NCBI GenBank assembly: GCA_005884605.1
Contig: VBBE01000037.1
Span: 1 to 13,503, forward strand
Direction of reading: 5' to 3'
Length of the DNA: 13,503 nt
From: Candidatus Bathyarchaeota archaeon
GTDB taxonomy: Archaea; Thermoproteota; Bathyarchaeia; 40CM-2-53-6
Part shown: positions 1-4,913 of the stretch, piece after piece
Numbering within the stretch: position 1 is the stretch's first letter
How the letters are laid out: every line of letters starts with the position of its first letter
The notes under the pieces: generated by a model
Database searches by the model: none
What the model saw: the letters and a program-made list of their open reading frames with translations, nothing else
What the model was told of the DNA's origin: nothing
Translations under genes and position numbers: made by a program

Positions 1-1
1 T

Positions 2-157
2 TGCGCAGACGCCTTCTTCAAAGGATATGAGACAATCGTCGCAGAGGACGCAGTCAACTCCTTCACAGAACTACAATACCGGACAGGATTACAGTACGTC
101 AAATTCTGGTACCTGACAGACGTGCTGCCGACAAAGAAAATCACGAAATTATTCTAG
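2..157 (+). CDS. Cysteine hydrolase, isochorismatase/nicotinamidase family (C-terminal fragment)
   Basis: The reading frame is open from the left edge to a TAG at 155-157 and gives the last 51 residues of a protein whose start lies outside the window. The fragment begins CADAFFKGYETIVAEDAV and continues through FTELQYRTGLQYVKFWY. This resembles the last strand and helix of isochorismatase-fold cysteine hydrolases, where an xADAFFRGY segment follows the nucleophilic cysteine loop and a GLEYLKxxY helix closes the domain. Family members are soluble amidohydrolases such as nicotinamidases and N-carbamoyl-amide hydrolases; the substrate cannot be told from this piece. The next gene, a nucleoside hydrolase, follows directly in another frame. 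A nicotinamidase next to a nucleoside hydrolase would suit NAD/nucleoside salvage, but that is inference. The family call is fairly secure and the substrate is open. Confidence 0.7.
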   Translation, partial: CADAFFKGYETIVAEDAVNSFTELQYRTGLQYVKFWYLTDVLPTKKITKLF

Positions 158-191
158 GAAGGGCTCGGGCTCGAAGAAGCCCACCCGTGTC

Positions 192-1133
192 ATCATCGAC
201 CAAGATGGAGGAATAGACGATGCGCTCGCCCTCATCCTCGCACTAAGATCCCCGGAGCTTGAAGTCATAGCCATAACAGCAGTCTCTGGCAACGTAACAG
301 TAGAACAGGCGACACTGAATGGATTGCGAGTCGTTGATCTCCTCAATAGAGGAGACATACCGGTTGCTAGAGGGCTAGGAAACCCTCTTGTCCGAGACGC
401 AGTTCGGGCTAAGAGCTTCCATGGAAAAGATGGGCTAGGCGATTCCGGCCTCCCACTTTCAAGGATTCGTCCTGCAGAAAAGAATGCTCTAGACACGATC
501 TCTGACGAGCTGGCGGTCTCAAAGCGGCGCGACCTAACCCTAATTTGCACTGGTCCTCTCACCAACATTGCCGCTCTCCTAACAGGTTTCCCCGAATCCG
601 CCAAAATGATCAAGGAACTCGCGATAATGGGCGGAGCCTACGGTCTAACAGAATATGGTGTCGGCAACGTAACTCCTGTTGCCGAGTTTAACATTTACGC
701 GGACCCGGAAGCGGCAAAGATCGTGTTCGAATCCGAAATCCCCTTACAAGCAGTCGGCCTCGACGTGACAATGGACCCCAAGAACCAGTTGACGTTGACG
801 GACTATGCTGATATCAAGAAGAACAAGGGCCGAGTTGCCAGCTTCACCGCGACTATCCTCAACAAGAACATACACAAGCATCGAATCTTCGCTTTGCACG
901 ATCCAATGACCGTTGCCACCAAGATCAAACCCTCACTCTTCGAATATGCCCGCTACAAGGTCCAAGTTGAGACAAGAGGGGAGATCACTGCAGCCATGAC
1001 AGTTGCAGACAGACGTGAAAGCCTACAGGAAGGCAAGACGCCGGGCAAGAAAATCCTGATCTGTAGGAATGTGGATTCTAGAGGTTTCAAACAGCTCTTT
1101 CTAGATCGTTTGACCAGCCCCATGAGCAGTTGA
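192..1133 (+). CDS. Inosine/uridine-preferring nucleoside hydrolase family protein (start unresolved)
   Basis: This soluble enzyme family cleaves the N-glycosidic bond of ribonucleosides to free base and ribose. The N-terminal Ca2+-binding motif DxDxGxDDA is present as DQDGGIDDALAL at 198-233. It is followed by GPLTNIAALL, the MGGAYG segment, the GNVTPVAEFNIYADPEAA block and, near the C-terminus, LHDPMTVA with the final metal/catalytic Asp. About 313 residues from codon 192 is normal for the family. The odd point is the start: the frame is open from 117 (after a TGA at 114-116), but there is no ATG, GTG or TTG before TTG 324, which would delete the active-site Asp cluster. I placed the left end at ATC 192 only because homologues begin about there. 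Alternatives are a non-canonical start, a +1 frameshift joining it to the upstream hydrolase, or an indel in the assembly. Base specificity is not predictable from these motifs. Confidence 0.8.
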   Translation: MIDQDGGIDDALALILALRSPELEVIAITAVSGNVTVEQATLNGLRVVDLLNRGDIPVARGLGNPLVRDAVRAKSFHGKDGLGDSGLPLSRIRPAEKNALDTISDELAVSKRRDLTLICTGPLTNIAALLTGFPESAKMIKELAIMGGAYGLTEYGVGNVTPVAEFNIYADPEAAKIVFESEIPLQAVGLDVTMDPKNQLTLTDYADIKKNKGRVASFTATILNKNIHKHRIFALHDPMTVATKIKPSLFEYARYKVQVETRGEITAAMTVADRRESLQEGKTPGKKILICRNVDSRGFKQLFLDRLTSPMSS

Positions 1134-1170
1134 TACATCAAAATGGGCGTTTCTGAGCCTAGTGTGAGAA

Positions 1171-1179
1171 CTTTTAAAC
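1171..1179 (+). promoter_or_regulatory. Archaeal TATA-like promoter of the VOC gene
   Basis: The sequence CTTTTAAAC, centred about 31 nt upstream of ATG 1206, is preceded by a purine-rich TGTGAGAA that could serve as BRE. With the usual TATA-to-start-site spacing of about 26 nt, transcription would begin within a few bases of the ATG, so the mRNA would be essentially leaderless. No Shine-Dalgarno sequence is visible. This placement also argues for ATG 1206 over ATG 1143, which lies upstream of the element. Confidence 0.5.
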
Positions 1180-1205
1180 TCAATATTTGGCAATATACAG
1201 CTACT

Positions 1206-1556
1206 ATGGGAAAGGAAATCGGCCACATAGAACTGACATCCAAGGACCTCATGGCGACAAAGAAGTTCTACTCCAAACTCTTCGGCTGGAAATTCGAAAT
1301 GTTCGATGACAGCTATGCAATGTTCAAGACCTCTCAGAAAGGCGTCGGCGGCGGCTTCCAACTAGGCAAAAAAGTCAAACCCGGCTCAACAACATTCTAC
1401 GTCAACGTGGACACCATACCAGCAACCCAGCAGAAGGCAAAAAGCCTCGGCGGACGAATCCTGAAGAAGCGGAAGTCTATCGGCGGCGGAATGGGCTACT
1501 GGGGCACCATCGGGGACCCGCACGGCAACGTCATCGGCCTCTGGAGCAAAAAGTAA
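1206..1556 (+). CDS. VOC (vicinal oxygen chelate)/glyoxalase-fold protein
   Basis: This 116-residue single-domain protein has the pattern of the small VOC family. It begins MGKEIGHIELTSKDLMATKKFYSKLFGWKFE, matching the H-E-x-x-x-x-D-x-x-x-x-x-x-FY-x-x-x-FGW opening of glyoxalase/bleomycin-resistance-like proteins. It ends with the characteristic GDPHGNVIGLW. His7 is the likely first metal ligand. Two betaalphabetabetabeta units fit: residues 1-57 and 60-116. VOC proteins include glyoxalases, dioxygenases and binding proteins; this minimal type often has no known reaction and none is proposed. The frame can be extended to ATG 1143, but the conserved N-terminus begins at 1206 and a TATA-like element lies between the two. 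It lies 72 nt downstream of the nucleoside hydrolase, probably as a separate transcript, and is followed by hairpins and a T-tract. Confidence 0.82.
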   Translation: MGKEIGHIELTSKDLMATKKFYSKLFGWKFEMFDDSYAMFKTSQKGVGGGFQLGKKVKPGSTTFYVNVDTIPATQQKAKSLGGRILKKRKSIGGGMGYWGTIGDPHGNVIGLWSKK

Positions 1557-1572
1557 CCATCCAACGTGCACC

Positions 1573-1625
1573 CGCGTTCCTAGTAACGCGCTAGCCTAGC
1601 GCAGAGAATCAAACTCCCTTTTTTC
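1573..1625 (+). terminator. Two overlapping hairpins plus T-tract downstream of the VOC gene
   Basis: Two perfect inverted repeats overlap by three bases. CGCGTT (1573-1578) pairs with AACGCG (1585-1590). GCGCTAG (1588-1594) pairs with CTAGCGC (1596-1602) around a single base. Only one can form at a time. A run of six T follows at 1619-1624, with further T-rich stretches at 1666-1680. Archaeal termination depends mainly on T-tracts, so the T-tract is the likely terminator of the VOC transcript; the role of the hairpins is uncertain. Confidence 0.4.
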
Positions 1626-1821
1626 GCCTCAAACCGACCCCTCTTCTGTAAACAATCTTTCCCTGAACCTTTTCTTTTTCACTAACTAATCTATGACCCC
1701 CGGGGGGGTCGAATTTCGCGCGCCCCGCCCTTCATGAAACAGGAACGCAAACCCGAGGCTACGATCATGTCAACGGCTATCTGGCTTCAAAACCGGAAAA
1801 AATCCCCAAATTTCGCAAGAA

Positions 1822-1838
1822 TCGCCGAAATTCGGCGA
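1822..1838. promoter_or_regulatory. 17-bp inverted repeat just upstream of the TATA box (candidate operator or activator site)
   Basis: TCGCCGAA at 1822-1829 is the exact reverse complement of TTCGGCGA at 1831-1838, with one central A. Its right edge is about 11 bp before the TATA core at 1850. Dyads of this size and position are typical of dimeric helix-turn-helix regulators in archaea. The symmetry is seen directly; the regulatory role is inferred. Confidence 0.45.
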
Positions 1839-1848
1839 GAACGGAATA

Positions 1849-1860
1849 TGTTATATATAC
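1849..1860 (+). promoter_or_regulatory. Strong TATA box of the zinc-ribbon membrane gene
   Basis: TGTTATATATAC, centred near 1855, is preceded by the purine-rich GGAATA as a possible BRE. It is 35 nt upstream of ATG 1890, which predicts a start site near 1881 and a very short leader. It is the clearest TATA element in the window. The inverted repeat AGTCTC-GTT-GAGACT at 1867-1881 lies between the TATA box and the predicted start site and could be a repressor site. Confidence 0.65.
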
Positions 1861-1866
1861 TGTTAG

Positions 1867-1881
1867 AGTCTCGTTGAGACT
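1867..1881. promoter_or_regulatory. 15-bp inverted repeat between the TATA box and the predicted start site
   Basis: AGTCTC (1867-1872) and GAGACT (1876-1881) are perfect complements around GTT. The position just downstream of the TATA box is where archaeal repressors commonly bind to block RNA polymerase recruitment. Because the repeat lies mostly before the predicted start site, an RNA hairpin is less likely than a DNA operator. The function is inferred. Confidence 0.35.
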
Positions 1882-1889
1882 GATCTGAT

Positions 1890-2396
1890 ATGGGCGATAA
1901 GCCAACCGCCGCAATGGTTCTGTCCCTGATAGGCGGATTATTTGTTATCTTTGGGGGAGCCGCTCTTGCCTTCGCGGGATCGATAATTGGTTCGTTCAAT
2001 GTTACTGGCGCGGCCTCGGCCAGCAATACTGTGTTGGCACTTGGAATCGTAGGCGTCATTATGGGAATTATCATGGTTGTTGGAGGATTCATGCTGTACT
2101 CCAAACCAACCAACGCCAAGATGTGGGGCGTAATCGTCCTGATCCTCTCGATAATCAGTTGGGTTACCGCACTAGGTGGCTTCTTCATCGGCTTCCTTCT
2201 CGGCCTAATCGGCGGCATACTCGCACTAACCTTCAAGCCAACCATGGCTCCAGGCGCGATGCCTCCGCCGATGATGAGCTCGTCAATGCCTATGGGCTCA
2301 GCACCAATGGGACCGATGGGCACGAACTGTAAGAATTGCGGTGCCAGTATTCCCGCTGGAGCAACACGCTGTCCTAGCTGTGGAGCGAGTGTATAG
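1890..2396 (+). CDS. Multi-pass membrane protein with C-terminal zinc ribbon
   Basis: The protein has 168 residues. A short polar N-terminus (MGDKPTAAM) is followed by hydrophobic segments at about 9-32, 46-70 and 78-115, the last long enough for two helices, so three to four membrane spans are expected. A flexible Pro/Met/Gly-rich linker runs from about 118 to 144. The C-terminus is a minimal zinc ribbon with CxxC pairs at Cys147/150 and Cys161/164. The membrane part resembles the short Gly-rich uncharacterised membrane families (DUF4064-like); this is a similarity by eye only. Zinc ribbons of this kind usually mediate protein contacts. It is the first gene of a probable operon, 5 nt before the next membrane gene, and sits behind the best TATA box in the window with two dyads around it, so regulated expression is likely. 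The molecular role is unknown. Confidence 0.8.
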   Translation: MGDKPTAAMVLSLIGGLFVIFGGAALAFAGSIIGSFNVTGAASASNTVLALGIVGVIMGIIMVVGGFMLYSKPTNAKMWGVIVLILSIISWVTALGGFFIGFLLGLIGGILALTFKPTMAPGAMPPPMMSSSMPMGSAPMGPMGTNCKNCGASIPAGATRCPSCGASV

Positions 2397-2401
2397 CAGC
2401 C

Positions 2402-2911
2402 ATGCAACCGAAACCACCCCGACCAACCGGCGTAACAATTCTCGCCGTACTAGCAATTCTAGGAGCAATAGCGTTTCTGTTTAGCGGAGCAGTGCTCATC
2501 GGACTTGGACTCCTCCTTGGTACGCTAACAGCACCTGTTGACATTACAAGCGCAATTACAAATGCTGGCTATCCCGGACTGGCCTCGCTCGGCGTAGGAA
2601 CCATATCGGCGTTAATAATCGCTCTCGGCGCAACAATCTTAATTCTGGGAATCCTCTATCTAGCCCTCGGAGTTGGGTTCTTGGGTGGAAAGAGATGGGC
2701 GTGGAATCTAGGGATCATAGTAAGTGTCATTGGAATAGTTCTTGACGTATTTCAGATGGTTGGTGGCAATTACGGTAGTATCCTCTCTCTGATAATCTCG
2801 CTACTGATAATCTACTATCTAATGAGACCGTACGTCAAAGTCTTCTTCGGTAAGGGAACCCCGGTGGCATTACGCTCTACTGTGCCAGGAACGGGTTCCT
2901 CGACACCTTAG
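2402..2911 (+). CDS. Four-span membrane protein, paralogue of the gene at 3044
   Basis: The protein has 169 residues. The N-terminus MQPKPPRPTGVTILAVLAIL is a short Pro/Lys stretch running straight into the first helix (about 10-40). Further helices lie near 65-95, 100-120 and 125-141. The cytoplasmic-looking motif GGKRWAWNLG (95-104) and the end motif RPYVKVFFGKG (142-152) recur almost unchanged in the gene at 3044 (GKGWAWTLG, RSHVKVFFGKG), so the two are paralogues. The RPxGxTxLAVxxIL opening and the terminal YLxRPxVKxFFGK recall archaeal uncharacterised membrane proteins, possibly DUF2127-like. Unlike its two neighbours it has no zinc ribbon, only a short Ser/Thr/Pro tail. It starts 5 nt after the preceding stop, so it is probably co-transcribed. 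No function is known. Confidence 0.78.
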   Translation: MQPKPPRPTGVTILAVLAILGAIAFLFSGAVLIGLGLLLGTLTAPVDITSAITNAGYPGLASLGVGTISALIIALGATILILGILYLALGVGFLGGKRWAWNLGIIVSVIGIVLDVFQMVGGNYGSILSLIISLLIIYYLMRPYVKVFFGKGTPVALRSTVPGTGSSTP

Positions 2912-3043
2912 TCAAGCCGATATCTCAAGCAATCAGAATTAGGCTTTCGCTACCTTCCGCTCACTCATTCCGACCTGCTCACTCTACGAGAAGGAGGTTG
3001 GTAACAGTCCGCTTAACACCTTCCAGTGAGACTCGATTTTCCC
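2912..3043 (+). other. Spacer with an orphan Shine-Dalgarno-like sequence
   Basis: The perfect AAGGAGGT at 2991-2998 has no start codon at a useful distance. The next in-frame candidates of the downstream gene are GTG 3026 and ATG 3044/3047, 28 to 49 nt away. A weak AT-rich CTTAACA at 3012-3018, about 29 nt before ATG 3044, could be a TATA-like element giving the third membrane gene its own leaderless transcript. Confidence 0.3.
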
Positions 3044-3679
3044 ATGATGCAGAAGCCCTCCCGGCCAATCGGCATTACACTCCTCGCAGTAGTTCAGATC
3101 CTAATCGGTGTCCTGGGACTTCTAGTCAGCCTCGCTATCATCGGCTTGGCTGCCATATTCTCCACTCTTCCCACAGTTGGAACCCTGATCGGTACCGTCG
3201 GGATCGTTATCGGCGGAGTCTTTCTCTTCTTCAGTCTCATATGGCTGGCGACCGGGGTCGGCTTTCTCCATGGAAAGGGTTGGGCGTGGACCCTGGGAAT
3301 GATATTCACGGTGCTCTCCATCCTTGGCGCAGCCTATGTCGCGTTTACCGGACTCTACCAAGCAGGTTATGCGTTAGTCTTCTGGATTATCATGATCATT
3401 TATCTCACCAGATCTCACGTCAAAGTCTTCTTCGGCAAAGGAATGGTCCCAACCTCCATGCCCGCGATGAACACTCAACCGACGCTTAGATATGCTCCCA
3501 CTCTCCAATCACAGACTCAGTACGCTCCGGCGGCACAGCCAACCCTCCAGTACAACCCTTCCCCCTCGGCACCGGTACAAGCGCCGGCGGTGGCGACTGC
3601 AACCGCGAAATGTCGTTCCTGTGGACTCCCGCTGACCCTGGGGAACTCCTTCTGCACTAATTGCGGCGCGAAACAGTAG
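3044..3679 (+). CDS. Four-span membrane protein with C-terminal zinc ribbon
   Basis: The protein has 211 residues from ATG 3044; ATG 3047 is equally possible and GTG 3026 would add six residues. The start was chosen because MQKPSRPIGITLLAV aligns with MQPKPPRPTGVTILAV of the upstream paralogue. The helices are at about 9-40, 48-75, 80-103 and 107-122, with GKGWAWTLG between and RSHVKVFFGKG (123-133) after the last. A long Pro/Thr/Gln/Tyr-rich linker (134-188) follows, containing repeats of the type QPTLxYxP. It ends in a zinc ribbon with Cys190/193 and Cys204/207. In effect it combines the membrane domain of the 2402 protein with the tail type of the 1890 protein, which suggests domain exchange within the cluster. 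Its last 23 bp overlap the convergent Nudix gene. The role is unknown; a membrane-tethered scaffold is one guess. Confidence 0.78.
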   Translation: MMQKPSRPIGITLLAVVQILIGVLGLLVSLAIIGLAAIFSTLPTVGTLIGTVGIVIGGVFLFFSLIWLATGVGFLHGKGWAWTLGMIFTVLSILGAAYVAFTGLYQAGYALVFWIIMIIYLTRSHVKVFFGKGMVPTSMPAMNTQPTLRYAPTLQSQTQYAPAAQPTLQYNPSPSAPVQAPAVATATAKCRSCGLPLTLGNSFCTNCGAKQ

Positions 3680-4259
3680 CTCTTTTCGCTCTTAGAATTC
3701 TCGGCTGGGCTATTCCTAAAGCAGACGCGGTTGGCGAATGAACAATCTCGCCACGCCACAGCCGCTTGTAGGCATCGCGTAGGTTGAGAATCTTAACTTC
3801 CATACCAACCTCGTAGGGCTCTCGATGCAAAGATCCGGCTCTCAGGTTGCGGGCAAGATGGACATACGCCCTCTGGGAAGAGAATCCTGGAGAGGGATGA
3901 AACCATCCAAGCCTCTTCCAAGATCCCGCGGAGAATCCCGTCTCCTCTTCCAGCTCCCGCCTAGCGCAAGCTTCGGGGCTCTCACCATTCTCGATGTGTC
4001 CCGCTGGCAGTTCGAGCTCCCAGCCTTGGATCGCGTGTCGATAGTTCCATATCATCACAAGCTTATCCCGATCGAGAACCGGGATGATGATTGAGAAATC
4101 GTCCGCGAATAGTCGTGGATGGACCATTTGGAAGCCGGTTTTGGAGACGATCCGGTCGCGATGAAGCCTCAAGTCACCTATTGACGCGATCCTTCTGCTC
4201 CCTACTGTCTTCCAAGGTTTCGGTGTCCTGCGAAACTTCAGGTTCTCTCTTGACAACAT
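3657..4259 (-). CDS. Nudix hydrolase, ADP-ribose pyrophosphatase-like
   Basis: The protein has 200 residues and a perfect Nudix box GX5EX7REUXEEXGU at Gly87-Phe109 (GHIENGE, then REL, EEETGF). The stretch WELELPAGHIENGE before and inside the box, and HPSPGFSSQ about ten residues after it, are the pattern of ADP-ribose pyrophosphatases, in which a Pro shortly after the box marks ADP-ribose specificity. Such enzymes hydrolyse ADP-ribose and related nucleoside diphosphates to the monophosphates using Mg2+ bound by the box glutamates. ATG 4259 lies 7 nt after the stop of the GNAT gene, so the two are probably co-transcribed. The C-terminus (RILRAKRATVSRRN) is basic and overlaps the end of the convergent membrane gene by 23 bp. 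ADP-ribose is the best guess for the substrate but not proven. Confidence 0.88.
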   Translation of the reverse strand: MLSRENLKFRRTPKPWKTVGSRRIASIGDLRLHRDRIVSKTGFQMVHPRLFADDFSIIIPVLDRDKLVMIWNYRHAIQGWELELPAGHIENGESPEACARRELEEETGFSAGSWKRLGWFHPSPGFSSQRAYVHLARNLRAGSLHREPYEVGMEVKILNLRDAYKRLWRGEIVHSPTASALGIAQPRILRAKRATVSRRN

Positions 4260-4266
4260 GAAACAC

Positions 4267-4848
4267 TTACGCGAGCGTCTTGCGCATGAGCAGGTGTTTC
4301 TCGCCTAGCTTAGCATGCGCTTTGAAGCCTTCCCTTTCAAACATGGCTACCGTTCCAAACCAGAGAGACCAGGTTCCACCTTCCTTGGAAGTGGACGGGT
4401 AGGCTTCGACTATTCCTCCGCCCTGCTCACGTATCGAATGGATCGCTGCCCTCAGTGCCACGCCTGATACGCCCTTTTTTCGGAAATCCCTGTCTACGAA
4501 GAAACATGTGAGACGCCAGAGTTTTCGGCCTTGGTCAGCTGACAGGTCAAGATTGCTGTAGTTGCGGCCTGAATCGATCCGTGGCAATTCCTCTCTTGGA
4601 CCGTATTGGCACCATCCGACAGCTTGACTCCCAGCGTATACGAGGATTCCATGGGATCGGCTCTTGGTGACTAGAGTCTTCTTTTCCTTTCGATTCAGGG
4701 CGATCGCGTCCTTCCGTTCCAAGCCCTCTTTCAGCAAACGACCTTCTGCATGGTGATAGAAAGTGCACCAGCAACCGCCTTGGACTCCGTTGTGTTTTGC
4801 GAAGAATTTTTCGAAATCAGGCCAAGTGGTGGAGTTTAGTTCCTTGAT
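4267..4848 (-). CDS. GNAT-family N-acetyltransferase (start unresolved)
   Basis: The acetyl-CoA-binding core is visible as WRLTCFFVDRDFRKKGVSGVAL (4628-4563 region) with the R-K-K-G-V loop of GNAT motif A, then IVEAYP and the C-terminal MFEREGF block. The first canonical start in frame is TTG 4737, but that would cut off conserved sequence. Upstream the frame still encodes TWPDFEKFFAKHNGVQGGCWCTFYH, which matches the WxDFExLFGxxGxxGGCWC opening typical of one GNAT subfamily. The true protein therefore starts near 4848, yet there is no ATG, GTG or TTG there. ATC 4848-4846 sits where homologues have Met, and the frame stays open back into the mutase gene. The acceptor substrate is unknown. It follows the mutase stop by about 65 nt and precedes the Nudix gene by 7 nt. 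Confidence 0.75.
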   Translation of the reverse strand: MKELNSTTWPDFEKFFAKHNGVQGGCWCTFYHHAEGRLLKEGLERKDAIALNRKEKKTLVTKSRSHGILVYAGSQAVGWCQYGPREELPRIDSGRNYSNLDLSADQGRKLWRLTCFFVDRDFRKKGVSGVALRAAIHSIREQGGGIVEAYPSTSKEGGTWSLWFGTVAMFEREGFKAHAKLGEKHLLMRKTLA

Positions 4849-4913
4849 CTCGTAGCTAGTCCGAGCTAGTGCTGATGATGCCGCAGTCTTCTTCGTTAAT
4901 CGGGTCCCCTTGG

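Larger units (their letters stand above)
1557..1889. other. Intergenic region, 333 bp
   Basis: No convincing gene was found on either strand. In order it holds two overlapping hairpins and T-tracts (1573-1680), a near-perfect C/G palindrome GACCCCCGGGGGGGTC at 1695-1710, a CG-rich stretch, and then the promoter region of the zinc-ribbon membrane protein. That region has an inverted repeat at 1822-1838, a TATA box at 1849-1860 and a second inverted repeat at 1867-1881. A long antisense frame overlapping 1787-2407 is a shadow of the membrane gene. Confidence 0.6.

Noticed and set aside
1695..1710. C5/G7 palindrome as a terminator or origin element
   Set aside because: It has no T-run or repeat cluster next to it and could be a composition effect; no function can be supported.
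1787..2407. Minus-strand frame of 206 codons over the first membrane gene
   Set aside because: It mirrors a Gly/Ala/Val-rich membrane gene that has a strong promoter and a zinc ribbon; the antisense product has no recognisable domain.
2991..3000. Perfect Shine-Dalgarno AAGGAGGT as start signal of a gene at TTG 2998
   Set aside because: The frame from 2998 gives a low-complexity, basic, unrelated product that overlaps the clear membrane-protein frame. The TTG overlaps the SD itself.
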